From assembly GCA_933228675.1 (NCBI GenBank), contig OW121741.1, positions 73,172,629-73,236,628 of the forward strand: a stretch of 64,000 nucleotides of DNA. The letters run 5' to 3'. The notes under the pieces were generated by a model. That model was not told the origin of the DNA and searched no databases. It was given only the letters and a program-made list of their open reading frames with translations. The first letter of the stretch is position 1. Every line of letters begins with the position of its first letter. Positions 23,701 to 35,589 of the stretch are shown here, piece after piece. A program made the translations under genes and the position numbers. The DNA comes from Stomorhina lunata. Its lineage: Eukaryota; Arthropoda; Insecta; Diptera; Rhiniidae.

Positions 23701-26120
23701 CTACTTGTTTTTCTTTGCCTTTAAATTTGTCTTTTTGCGTTCCACACGGCCAAAAGCATCATATGTTAAAATACGTCTTTTTCCTACGTAAAAAATTGAA
23801 TTTGCAAACCATTTAAGAGCTGGTGTAAATGGTGGTATAAGTTTTAAGTTTATTGAAAAATTATTTACCGCATACTGCACACCCTGTAAAGAAAAAAGTA
23901 ATATTAAAAGTGATGTCGACCAAACTTAAGCTGTGTTCCAGAACTACCAATACTGTACAATATTGTACAATTTTTAACCAGAAATTACAATTAAGTCATA
24001 TTTTTTCAGTACAGGAACACTTTCCTGTAGTTTCTGATTAAAACTTGTACAATATTGTACAGTATTGGTAGTTCTGGAACACAGCTTTAGTGCAAAGGAG
24101 TTTTATACAGGGACCGAAAATATCAATTATTTTTGAATTTTGAAAGTACGAGTGTTATAGTCCGCTGTTGCCGAACCTTTTGTACCCACTATCAAATTTT
24201 GTTAATTTTAGTAATATACTGAGTTGTATTTGTGTAAAGCTTCTTTGTGCAAAATTAAGTGTTCATAGGTGTGATCTATATACATATACATTAGAGTGTC
24301 CCACCTTTGTATGAAGAAAATTAAACTTTGTAATGCAGCGTGAATACCAGCAAGCAAACCGAAAAGTTAAGCGTAGTGCAAGGGAAGACAAGCGGAAAGG
24401 GGATGAAAATTTAGCTAAAGAAGCCCAAATATACACTGAGCCCAAAGATCCAATGACCTATACCGTATTACCAAAGAAATAGCTGGCCATAACCACCACA
24501 ACTTAAAGACGAGCAGGGCGATTTGATCTACGCTAAAGATCAGCAAATGAAAATGTGGGAAGATTATTACTTAAAATTGCTGTCAGCCAATCCACCAAAA
24601 TACTCAAAATAAATAATATTAACAATGAGTTGGATAAGTTACCACCAACATCCCAAGAAATAACAGCTGCAATCAAAGGGCAAAAATCTGGAAATTCTGC
24701 AAGTCCTGATGGGATACCACCCGAATTACTAAAAGCTAAAACAGATTTATCAACAATGTTGTTAAAGCCTCTAATCACGATGTATTGGTCGGAAGATAGA
24801 TTGCCAAATGATCTCAGAGATGGTCTTTTTATAAAACTGCAACAAAAAAAAAGAAATTTGGAGGACTGCTCGAATTAGCTAAGACGCGAACAAGCAGGCT
24901 TTAGACAAAGCAAATCATGTATTGATCACATCAACAGTCTTAGAGTCATTGCGGAGCAGTCGGTTGAATGGCGATCCCCCCCTATCTACTATTAATAGAC
25001 TTCAAACGTGCATTTGACACATTAGAACACTGGGAAGCTCTAAGGTGTAAAGGAGCCCCTGAAAATATACGACTCATCAAGGAGCTTTACAACAACGCAT
25101 TCTGCTATATTCTTCATGAAGTTTCACAGGTGGGAATTCGCCAAGGCTGTGTGCTGTCTCCACTGCTAGGAATTATCAATCGATGCCTTAGACGCATTCT
25201 AAGAATTTTCTGGCCCGTTACAATTTTAAATCACGATTTATCGTTACGCACCAATTAAGAACCATTACAAACAACTATTCGTACTCGGAAATATGGTTGG
25301 CTAGGACATAAACTTAGAAAGCGTCAAGCCATCGAATATTATCCTCAAGGTTCCAGGAGGTCTGGTAGACTTGAAAACAGGTGGAGGCGGCAAACTGCGA
25401 ACGAGAGTTCGGAGTATCATGGAACGAGATGAAAGTCTTGACTGCCGATAAACATATATGGAAAACATTTGTTGAGGCCATATGTTCCACTAGGAATTAA
25501 AGGACTAAATATATATATGCTCAGGAGAGTCTTCAAGGATGCAAAATATTTTGGAAAACCCATAATAATTATTTGAAAAAACCCCTTATTTTTCCTATAT
25601 AACTGGCATATACAAACTTTGGCGTAAAGTCGGCAAACTTTTCCGATATCCGATTTGAATGAAACTTTGTATTCGGATTATTGGGGTCAAATGTTACAAA
25701 TTTCGGGGGTACGTCTATTACGTAAATTGACTTAATTTTTTGGGACACTCTACTGCATATGTATGTGAAGAATTTTATAATAATTTTAAACAATACCTTT
25801 TTAAAAGAACATTCATATGGTAAATTACTAACACGATGTATTTCCTCCGATATCATTCGTGAAACTGGATTACCAAATGATGATGATAGGGCCTCACAAA
25901 TGTTGAGCATTACCGATACATAAGTTCTATTGCTTTTGTTGCCAATTGCTACCAGAAATCTAAAATGATCCATTAAGCTGTTAACATCTTTTCCCATAAC
26001 AAACACTGCATTCATGAATGTTTGACCACCCTTGTCGTCCATTTCCATCCAACATTTCATTGTGGCAATATATTCCTTATCGTATGAGTCACATTTGAAA
26101 CCCTCAAAGTAGGCTTCAAT
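23701..26120 (-). CDS. DUF1091 (DM8-type) secreted protein, 5' exon not found
   Basis: Two joined coding exons, 25797-26120 and 23701-23883 (phase 0, GT-AG), give 168 residues ending at a TAG. Segments that fit the insect DUF1091 family: CDSYDKEY near the start, NRTYVSVMLNICEALSSSFG, NPVSRMISEEI, LPYECSFKKGVQYAVNNFS and LKLIPPFTP, with the family's spaced Cys residues. The C-terminus is basic (ERKKTNLKAKKNK). These small proteins are usually secreted, expanded in flies and of unknown function. Exon 25797-26120 begins with an AG acceptor, so a signal-peptide exon should lie above 26123; I could not identify it. The intron 23884-25796 holds a Harbinger-like MITE and a LINE relic. Functional status uncertain without exon 1. 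Confidence 0.65.
23929..24086. mobile_element. 158-bp PIF/Harbinger-type MITE
   Basis: Near-palindromic element with long inverted repeats of about 42 bp beginning AGCTGTGTTCCAGAAC (23929) and ending GTTCTGGAACACAGCT (24086). It is flanked by the 3-bp duplication TTA (23926-23928 and 24087-24089), the Harbinger target. The arms contain the sub-palindrome TGTACAATATTGTACA. It lies about 45 bases upstream of the last DUF1091 exon. Confidence 0.85.
24330..25500 (+). mobile_element. Non-LTR retrotransposon relic with reverse-transcriptase pieces
   Basis: Plus-strand fragments in changing frames: KDQQMKMWEDYYLKLL (about 24540), EITAAIKGQKSGNSASPDGI (24657-24716), LRREQAGFRQSKSCIDHINS (24878), LLIDFKRAFDTLEHWEALR (24986), VGIRQGCVLSPLLG (25131), then RKYGWLGHKLRKR (25289). 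These are RT fingers/palm and 3' segments. Conserved RT domains between them are deleted, including the YADD box. It lies antisense in the DUF1091 intron. Confidence 0.85.
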
Positions 26121-26123
26121 CTA

Positions 26124-27590
26124 AAAATTTGATAATTGTAATAAAAAATGTTTTTTTAATATCGCATATTTTCTATAAAATCGTCTATGGCTAAACATAA
26201 TTTTTTTTTTTTTGGATTAGCAAATTGGCGATATGCATAAAAACATATTTAATACCATTCTGGGGTTGACCAATTGAAGAGCTTGTAGTAGCAATAAATA
26301 CTTATACAGATTTAACATTTTTCAATAAAGTTAAAAAAATTTTTAATCGACCAATATAAGTATATTATTAAATTAGAGGTAAAATAAAATAAATTTTTTT
26401 CATTCAACCATTATTTTGAATTTACTACTTTTGACACTGAACACTAAATAGTTTTAGATGTACCTCAAAACTATATTTGTCTAAAATTACTGTACATAAT
26501 TCCAAAATCGTACACTTTATTGTATAATTAAATCTAGAAACCAAATAATTTTATAATTATACATTAAATTAACTAATTACACTGGTCAACAGCAAAAATT
26601 GGTTTGAAGTCTAACTATTTAATTTCGATGTATTATGGCCCCCTAAGTACAAAAACACCCAAAATTTAAAATTTTATGGATACGATTTTTTTTTTTTAAT
26701 TTTTTTCTAAAATTACGGATTTTCACAGAGGTCGTTCCATTTAACTTGGAAACGGCGTTGAGAGGAACACGAGCGGATTCACCACAAAATTTTCTTTAAG
26801 TCTTGTTAAGACAATTTTTTCATATCATCAACGGTTGTGGAGTTATTGACATAAAAATATAAAAAAAAGTTTTTTTTTTGCAAAATCGAAAAATCTTTAT
26901 TTTTCAAAACTTCATAAAAAATCATTTTTATTTCACGGTGTTAAAGCTGTGAATCTTATAAATAAGTGAAGCCTTGTTTCGTGAAAATACATCAATAAAT
27001 GTTGGTTTTATTGACAATAAAGTGAAAATACCCAATTTAGCAAAAATTTGGCATATTAAGCCTATTATTGTTTTTGACTAAATTCATTAAGGTATGACAT
27101 TTTGCGCAACTTTGTCTTTTTAAATCATAAAAATTAAAAAATTTAATTTTATCACTCGGTCATAGAAACTGTTATACCTGGAATTAATTTGAGTGTGTTC
27201 CGCGAAAATATTTTGATAAATGAAGTACACTTCTGTTCAGCAGGTAGATAAAACAAGAATGGTTTTTTGCTGTTTTTTATGACTTTACATTAATTTTTTA
27301 TAGCTTTACTCACATTGAACCAATTTTTACTCGTCACTGCAATAAGCCTTACTTGCCTATTGCATTCGGTGTTTCAAAATTCAACTTTTGACAGGTAAAT
27401 TATTCTTTGGTCCTTATTCACCTAGGTATTTTCTTTTAAAAAATAGGTACTTTTGGTAAAAATGCAACATATTTAAAGTAGTTCATTTAGTTCATTCATG
27501 TTATTTAACTAGCGTTTCTGATCGCGAAAAGTCAAGTTGTCATTACAACAAACTATTTATTTGGTTGGCGAATTTTTAAAAAAAAATTTG
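26124..27590. other. Intergenic or DUF1091 5' region, no gene recognised
   Basis: AT-rich DNA. 26637-26720 matches 29020-29095 in inverted orientation (shared core AAAATTTTATGGATACGATT). A DUF1091 first exon should be in or above this stretch but was not found. Confidence 0.4.
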
Positions 27591-27599
27591 TCTGCAAAA

Positions 27600-28261
27600 A
27601 TAACCCGGATATATTTTGTTATATATGTGGTGTATACACTATAGCAAAAGGCCGGCGAAAGTTCACTATTTCACTACAAAATTCATTTAAAGATTATTTC
27701 AAAATAGATGTAGATAATTTAAGCCAATATTGGACGCCTAATTCAATTTGTCGTAGCTGTGAATATATGTTAAAAAAATGGGAATCCCACCCTCAGTAAG
27801 TAATACTTATATTATTTCAAAATATTTTTGATACTCATTGGAAAATTTTTATTTTTCACAGAGGAAACATGCAAATTGAAAAACCTATGATGTGGAGAGA
27901 AACATCTAATCATGATGCTGACTGTTACTTTTGTTTAAGTAGAAAAAGTGGATTTGGAAAACATATGCTTTGGTCTTATCCCACGATTTCAGCTGGTGGA
28001 TTTACACTTCCCGTGCTAGATTCAGATGAAGTTCTATGTCCCGAAAATCAACATTCTACGTATACTGAAGTTCCTCCATCCCCTGTTTCTTCATCTTCAA
28101 ACATCTCCAGCGTATCTCATGGATTTTGCCCAAAGCCTTTTACACAGTCCTTGTTAAATGATCTTATAAGAGACCTAGAGCTTTCAAAACAACAGTCAGA
28201 GCTACTTGCATCCCGTCTAAAAGAAAGAGATTTAGTTGAAAAACAGGTTATAATACAGTAG
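27600..28261 (+). CDS. Truncated member of an arthropod Cys-rich zinc-binding family
   Basis: Two segments join with a clean GT-AG intron: about 27600-27795 and 27862-28261. The first has CYICGVYTIAKGRRKFT and SICRSCEYMLKKW; the second has MMWRETSNHDADCYFC, a Pro/Ser linker and a probable coiled coil with LLNDLIRDLELSKQQSELLA. I recall this arrangement (CYICG ... CxxC ... HxxDCYFC ... LNDLxRDLxLSKxxxELL) from a large uncharacterised family scattered through arthropod genomes, often in many copies. That is from memory. Members I recall continue well past the coiled coil; here a TAG at 28259-28261 ends the frame. No start ATG is seen upstream of the first Cys pair, so this may be a decayed copy. 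No function assigned. Confidence 0.55.
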
Positions 28262-29119
28262 ACAAGCAAAATGTAGAAACTATTTTTAAATACTTTAACT
28301 ACTAAATTTTACACCATTTCTTTAATAAAGGTAGCGTAGCTAAATAAACAAAAATATAAAACTTCACTATTTACATTTAAAAAGTTTCCGATAGCAGGTT
28401 AATATGTGAGATAAGGTTTATTTCTATGTAGATAGAAGGAAATTTTTTGATTTGAGGAACATAAAACTATATTCCGGGAAGAAGGTTCTATGGAAGGTAG
28501 CCCACAAGTATGGACGATTTTATACTATTAAAACAGGCTTTGCTCTTGTAGCAAAAAATAACCTGTGCCAAATTTTATGAAATTGGCTTCAAAATTGTGG
28601 CCTCTACTTCTTTTTTAACAATAGGCTTCATACGGCTTACTTGTACAAAAATTACGTATTTTCACTTCATTCACTTAAGTATTAATAAAATTACCGTTTA
28701 TGCATAGATCTTCATGAAATAAAGCTTGGAATATTCACAGTTTTGCAATCACGTAAAAAAAATCGTACGTTTTTGTCATTTTCGATTTTTTACGAATTAA
28801 AAAAAAGAAAAAAAATTGAAACTTTTAATACAAAAAATCGATTTTTTTATATCTCGATGCAAATAACTCTGAAACCAATAAGCATTTAAAAGAATTGTAT
28901 ACAGACAATTTAAAGGCAATTTAATTTGCTATTATATGCAGTTTCCCCCAACAAAATCGGACAGCCCGTTTTGGAGATATGGTAATATCAATGGATCTCC
29001 TTTTTTAAAAATGACAAATTTTAGAAAAAAAAATTAAAAAAAAATCGTATCCATAAAATTTTAAATTTCGACCATTTTTATAGTCAGGGGACTATAGCAG
29101 ATAAAAAAAATATAGTGGT
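28262..29119. repeat. AT-rich intergenic DNA with a dispersed repeat
   Basis: 28800-29095 contains poly-A/T-rich sequence whose right part is inverted at 26637-26720, and a looser relative lies near 60700-60960. No gene seen. Confidence 0.45.
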
Positions 29120-29129
29120 GATCCCGGAC

Positions 29130-31537
29130 ATAGCTGTACATTTCGATTATTTTTATATAAAATTTTGAACAAAATTTAATTAATTTGTTATTTAGTTTAC
29201 TTACAAGGAATATAATTAAGTTAGAATTATTTAAGATTGTTAAAAATAAAATAACAATTTGCATGTGGTTTTTGGATTTATTATTTTAAGTTATTATTTA
29301 AAATCATTACGTTTCAAAAACAAATTTTGAAATGAAATCAATATTTTTTTGTAAAAATTTAAATAATTTTAATTTGTATTCCTTTCAAAGAAATAAAATA
29401 TTTCTTTATTTCATTTTATTGCTTGTAAATAAAATTAAAATTTCTTCAAAACTCCCAAAATTTTTTTATTTAAGAAAATTTAGCTTGAATAATTTTATTC
29501 ACAACAAAATTTTTTGAATAATTTTAATTCAAACAAATTTTTTGGATTATTTCAAAATTTTCTGTGAACAGTAAAAATAAAATATTTGGAGAATTTATTT
29601 CAAACAAGATTTTTTGACTATTGAAAATTGTTTACAGATTTTTTAAAATAAAAAAAAATATTAAAAAATTTGTGAAGACGATGGTTTTTGGTGTGATGAT
29701 TATAATCATAATAATGTAAACGATCTAGTGTGGGTAAAGAAGGTCGGACATAAATTTTAATTTACAAATATTTTAATGTTAGCGATTTAAGTATAGAAAT
29801 AAATTTATCCTTCGTCACCATGAGTGGAAAGGGTATATTGGGTTTGTGCTGCATTTCTAACGCATAAAATATTTGTCTTACATCCATCCATCCAGGGTTA
29901 AGTACACCATCAACTCAGAATCACATTCTAGATGAATTTAACGATGTTCGTCCAGCCTGCTGCCTGAATATCCAAGTAAATTTATTATAGTTATGGTGAC
30001 CATATTTTCCACGACATTATATAATTTTGTGGTCTTAGGTATGAGCCTTAATTTTGATTCAATTTAAATTGAGGTTCGTCGCTGATCACAGTTTTTTGAT
30101 AAAACAAGTAAAAACAACAAGTGCCGACCATATGATACCTTACACTAAGGTGAAATAAGTTCCAAGTAAACAAAATTGTATGAACTTGTTATATATTTTT
30201 TATTGCGCAATTGGTCAACGGGTCGATCACCGATTGCAATGAAATTTGGTACAATGATTTTTATTTGTATAATAAATATTTCTTCGAAATTAAATACAAA
30301 ATACACAAATTTGTGGTCAAAATTTCTATTCCGGGAATTCAGGCTAATGTGAGTTCTCCGAAATAATTGATCGATTTCAGCCAATTTCATAAAGTTTTTT
30401 TGCGACCTATATTTTGATTGCGAAAATTACGGAAGATCCCAATACTTTTTGACAAAATCGTAATGTGAAATTAAAAAAAAAACTACTTCATTTTGATACC
30501 CTTTACTACTTAGGTTGAATATGGATCAAAAGCTTTACAGATTTTTCTTAAATACATATACATATCACCCACCTAGATGGAGTGTTAAATCAACTCGAGA
30601 TGGTGAAAAATTAGCACAGATATGTATCTTCGAATTTATTAAAATTTGTAACTTATTGGTCCATATCATATAACCATAGAAGTGACTATAGAATTATATT
30701 ACTAATAGGATTATCTTACTCGCTTATACCTAAGTTTGTAATGCAGTAAGTAATCACGATATATTGACTAAAGTTAGCATGGATCTTTGTTTTGGAACTA
30801 GGATTATCTATCGGATATAAGATACATCGGCTAATTGAACACAACACCAGGTTTAACGAAATCAAGTTTTATACTAATGTATACATAAGAAAAAAGTATC
30901 TTAGGATGTAGAACGTCGTTTTTTAATACGGAAAATCAATTTTCGCTTGTATGAATTTTTGCTTTACGCTCATGTGTATTGAGAGTAGTTTAGTTTTTGT
31001 TATTATTATTTTTTGTTTTATTTTTCAAATCTCAAAACAAATAAATTTATTTACTTTAAATGTTTGAAGATTCAAAAAATTCTATAATATTGTATGAAAT
31101 AAATTTTATTCTTCATTTTTTGGTTTGAATAAAATTAATCAAGACAAAAAGTTTGAAATAAATAAAAAATTTTAATATTTTAGAAATTTTGTTTGAAATA
31201 AAATTGTTGGAAAAATATGAAACTTCTTAATATTTGAATAAAAAAATATCGAATGTTATTCTTGCTAGTATTATTCAAATATATTAAATTATGATATTTT
31301 TGTTTAGAATGAAGAATATTGGATTCAAAAATTTTCAAATAATTTTCTGAAAAATTTATTTATATCAAGAATAATAATTTATACTTTAATTTAATTTCTT
31401 TAGAAGGAATAAATCAAGCAAATAATTTAATTTAAAATTCATGAAATAGAATAACAATTATTCATATTAAGTAACAAATAATTAAAATAATTCAAAAAGT
31501 AGTTTTATTTCTTATTTTAATCACACTATACAGCTAT
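29130..31537. mobile_element. MULE-like element with 10-bp target duplication
   Basis: Flanked by the exact 10-bp repeat GATCCCGGAC (29120-29129 and 31538-31547). Ends are inverted: ATAGCTGTACA at 29130 and TATACAGCTAT at 31537. The outer 500 bases on each side are strongly AT-rich, low-complexity and loosely inverted (many AAATTT, TTGAAAT and AATAAT units). The centre holds degraded family-1-like sequence (about 29815-29960 and 30110-30620). No transposase. A 10-bp duplication suits Mutator-like elements; the superfamily is an inference. Confidence 0.7.
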
Positions 31538-31695
31538 GATCCCGGACAACACAAAAAGTTTCATTTTGTAGAGCAGTGTTATTGAAATGACAGTGGCGAG
31601 CAGAACCGAGAATATTTTTAGCATGTTTTTGCTTCAAGTGTCATAGAATGGCAAAGAACAAGGGATATAGGGCCTTAACGTATTCCATTCTTTGT

Positions 31696-32520
31696 ATACC
31701 CTTCGCCAATAGATGATAGGGTATTATAAGTTTGTCAAACATTTTAAATTTTTGCCATTAGTCACAGATACCACAATTTATGCCGATCGGCTCAGAATCG
31801 CTTGGAGATTCGATTTAGCTATGTCTGTTAGTCGGTCTTTCTATTGATATCAAGATTGTGAAGCTCCTGTAGAGTGTACACCTATCGCCAGAACAACAAA
31901 ACTAATTTATAAACTTTAAAAATGTTGATTGAAAAATGCAGTTAAAAAAGAAAATCATTAATTATAAATCAGATTTTAGGAAATCCTTCAGAGGAGGATA
32001 TAACACAAATTTCCGAAAGTACGAATTTTAAAAAATTTGTTTATAAAAAATGTTAACATGCTGTTAAAAACCGTCTCCCTGGAGGACAGGCATATACAAA
32101 ATTATATATCAGATTTTAGTTAATCCTCTAAAATTATAATCGGATTCGGATATCGGATAATTCAGCAATGTGCGGAACACTTAGAAATTAATCCAAACAA
32201 AATTTGATCCAATTTCTTAAAGATTGGAAACATATTACTATAACGATCCATGACTAAGATGACATACCATCCAACTATTCTTCTTTGTATTGGTGGCTTA
32301 CTAAAAATTGGTTTCAAATCAGGTTTTGTCAATAAGATTTTTTACATTCCTCAACATCTTTGAATATCGAACGGCATCCAATTTGCATTTCATTATAAAC
32401 ACATTTTTGACCTTGTAATTGTTATAACGGTTCTCCAGGAGTGTTCCTCTATGCTCCAATCTCTCTTAAATTCAATATTTAATTATTTATTTGATATTTA
32501 TATTAAAGAAAAATAATTTA
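31696..32520. repeat. Dispersed repeat family 2, degenerate copy, plus repeat D
   Basis: Begins TATACCCTTCGCCAATAG at about 31697, continues with ATAAGTTTGTCAAA and the GATTTAGCTATGTCTGTTAG block. 32360-32490 is a separate repeat (D) found inverted at 42760-42880; shared core: GTTATAACAATTACAAGGTC in the 42760 orientation. Confidence 0.6.
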
Positions 32521-32524
32521 CATT

Positions 32525-33150
32525 AAAACAAGTAAGAGTGCTATGTTCGGCTATGTCGAACCTTTAATACCCTTCACCAATGGTGTTACAAAAGTAAAGT
32601 ACAGAGTGGAAAGAGTTTTTGGTCAATTACAAGTGTGTATGTTGCTGAAGACTGATTTAGGTGATTTAGGTGTTTATTGGTTTTCTAATCTGAAAAAGTT
32701 TAAAATCTCGATAATTAACACGCCTTTTAAATGTATGTATGTCCTCATATATTTAATTTTTAGGCGATATATGAATAATACTTTAATAAGTGAATAACCT
32801 TGTTTTATATTGAGTCTACATTTTGGAGGTAGATTGAAATACAAACAATTTAAAAATTACATAACATTGTAACATTTCGCACCCTGACAAATTGACGAAT
32901 TTAATTTTTTTTTAAATTGTATTTAAAAAAAAAAATGTAAATTCGTCATCGAAGTTTAGTATTTTAGCGATATCTCGGGTGTTTATGGACCGATTTTAAT
33001 AGCGTGCTTCGTAGGGAAATTTCCTAAAATCTGGTACATAATTCATCTGGGTACACCCATCAGGAGCCCCACAAACTTGATTTCAACAGACAGACAGACG
33101 GACATGGCTAAATCTACTCCGCTGGCGATTCTGAGTCGATCGCTAAAATT
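32525..33150 (+). repeat. Dispersed repeat family 2 copy with head
   Basis: Head AACAAGTAAGAGTGCTATG at about 32528, hairpin GTTCGGC-tat-GTCGAAC, then AATACCCTTCACCAATGG. It ends with GACAGACAGACGGACATGG at about 33089 and a GATTCTGAGTCGATCG block. An 84-residue reading frame here is a repeat artefact. Confidence 0.65.
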
Positions 33151-34977
33151 TTGTATCCTGATTTCGGTGTCTTGACTTTATATCTGGCAACTAACAAATA
33201 TCACAAAATTTTAAAATACATACGTGTATATGTTTTTCTTATAGGAAAAGCATATGGTTAATCTTGAATGTCTGTGAATTTAGTAGGCAGAATTAGTACC
33301 AATATATGCAATTATATATAATTAATATATTAGCCTATAGGTTCAGTTAGATTTTTATACATATGTATATGTATGGTTTTGAACGGATACCATTGCAATG
33401 AGTTGTATTTTGCATAATTCATAAAAAGATTACCTACAATTTAATATAAATATACTTATTATATGTCGCAAATAATGAGCAATCACTATGTTCAAAATCA
33501 TACCACTAATTTTAGACATATGTACATCGTATTTCCGTCTACAGAAATCAGGTTTGTGTAGCTCCTGGATGGCATACCGACATAAGTTAAATATTGGATT
33601 TTAATAGTTATAGATATAGCCAAAACTCGAAATTCGATGCCGAATTAAAATTTTATATTTCCTTTTAAATTATATTTTTTTAATTTGTACAAAATTCTTC
33701 AATTTGTTTAAAATTCCTCAATTACTGACATGAATAATATGTCAGATCTTAGAAAATCCACTAAAGTAAAACGATATTAAATATTATCAAAATCGGTATA
33801 TTGCAATCTAAGATATAGCCAAAACTCCAAATTCGATGTCCCGCAAATTGCCGAGTTTAAATTATTTTTTTTTTTTTAATTTTTTTATACCCTTCACCAA
33901 TAGGTGAAAGGGTATTATAAGTTTGTCATTCAGTTTGTAATTTTTTCATTTTTCGTCTTAGACCCCATTACAAATAATACCGATCGACTCAGAATCGCCA
34001 GGAGAGCCATGTCCGTCTGTCTGTCTGTTGAAATCAAGTTTGTGGAGCTCCTGGAGGATGTAGCGAGATAAATTGCATATCAGATTCTAGGAAATTGACC
34101 TACGCAGCGCGCTATTAAATTTCATCAAAATCGGTCTATAAACACCGGAGATATCGGCAAAACACTAAAATTCGATGGGTACATATTGACGAATAAAAAT
34201 GTTTTTTTTAAAATTTACATATTTAAAAAAAAAAAAAAATTTAAATTCTCATCGAATTTTGAATTTTGGCGATATCTCTGGTGTTTATGGACCGATTTTG
34301 ATGAAATTTAATAGCGTACTGCGTTGAAGTATTTTCTAAAATCTGACATATAATTCGAATTTTTTTTTAAATGCTGTTTAAAAAAAAAAAATTAAAAATT
34401 GCCAATTTGCGTACATCGATATATTTTGCTTTGGCGATATCTGAGTTGTTATACCGATTACGATTAAATTCAACAGTGCTCTGCGTTGAATGATTTCCTA
34501 AAATTTGATATACAATTCAGAAAACTTTCTTAAAAAAAAATGATTTTTTTTTTACAAAAAAATATATTTTTTTTACAAAAAAAAATATTTTTTTTACAAA
34601 AAAAAAAATATTTTTTTTTACAAAAAAATATTTTAAATTCGGCAATTTGCGGGATATCGAATTTGGAGATTTGGCTATATCTCAGATTGTTATATACCGA
34701 TTTTGATGATATTTAACATCGTTTTGCTTTAGTGTAAGTAAATTGTAGGTAATCTTTTTATGAATTATGCAAAATACAACTCATTACAATTGTATCCGTT
34801 CAAAACCATACATATGTATCAAAATCTAACTGAACCTATAGGTTAATATATTAATTATATATAATTGTATATATTGGTACTAATTCTGCCTACTAAATTC
34901 ATTAACAAGATTAACCATGTGCTTTTCCTATAAGAAAATGCCAGATATAAAGTCAAGACACCGAAATCAGGATACAA
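33151..34977. repeat. Large inverted repeat flanking a family 2 copy
   Basis: Arms 33151-33443 and 34739-34977 are reverse complements with about 90 percent similarity by eye; the left arm has about 40 extra bases. Shared cores: TATCCTGATTTCGGTGTCTT, GTAGGCAGAATTAGTACC and ATAAAAAGATTACCTACAAT. The 1.3-kb centre contains a family 2 repeat from 33885 (hairpin end ACCCTTCACCAATAGGTG). Confidence 0.8.
33885..34735. repeat. Dispersed repeat family 2, copy c
   Basis: Starts with TATACCCTTCACCAATAGG and contains two or three copies of a module of about 140 bases built around ATATCTCTGGTGTTTATGGA and GATGAAATTTAATAGCG. It is inverted with high similarity at 38110-38662. Long A/T homopolymers at 34540-34640. 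Confidence 0.8.
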
Positions 34978-34981
34978 CATT

Positions 34982-35581
34982 TTGAACAATATAAAACTTT
35001 TGCGTTTAACTTTTAAATGTATTTTAGGTCCAATTTATGTAAGTTTAACATATCAAAATATAGGTAAGATTTCCGTGATTAACACAAAAAGCAACTTAAT
35101 AAAATTGAAAAAATTAATTTTGAAAATATCCTTCCAAAGTCTATATATGTACAATATCAATCAATTAAAGAGTCTAAGCATGAAATAATAATAACAAGGA
35201 AGTTTCATTCTCTCTCTTCAAAATTATTTTGAAGTACATATATTGGGTTTTTGAAGTTTGATATTTGAAAACAATTAAAAGAAAAATGTTGCCACATTAA
35301 GAAAAGGGGTACGTAATACATTGGGATTAGTTATCAAAAATTTGTAATTTTGAAGTTAAGCATATAATAAAGACTTCAATATCAAAGAAATATAGTTGGA
35401 ACAAATTGTATGATTATTTATTGAAGCTTTTTCGTAAATATTCGTAAATTTTCTATGAATAAATTTACATAAATTTTGTCATCATAAAATATTAGAAAAG
35501 TGGGATTGTCGGCAGAAATATGGTAGCACAAACTTTTACTATCCTAACAAACGTCAGAAAGTTATCATGGCGACAAAAAGA
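34982..35581. other. Intergenic, no feature recognised
   Basis: AT-rich DNA up to the P-like MITE. Its continuation appears after 36278. Confidence 0.4.
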
Positions 35582-35589
35582 GAGAATGG

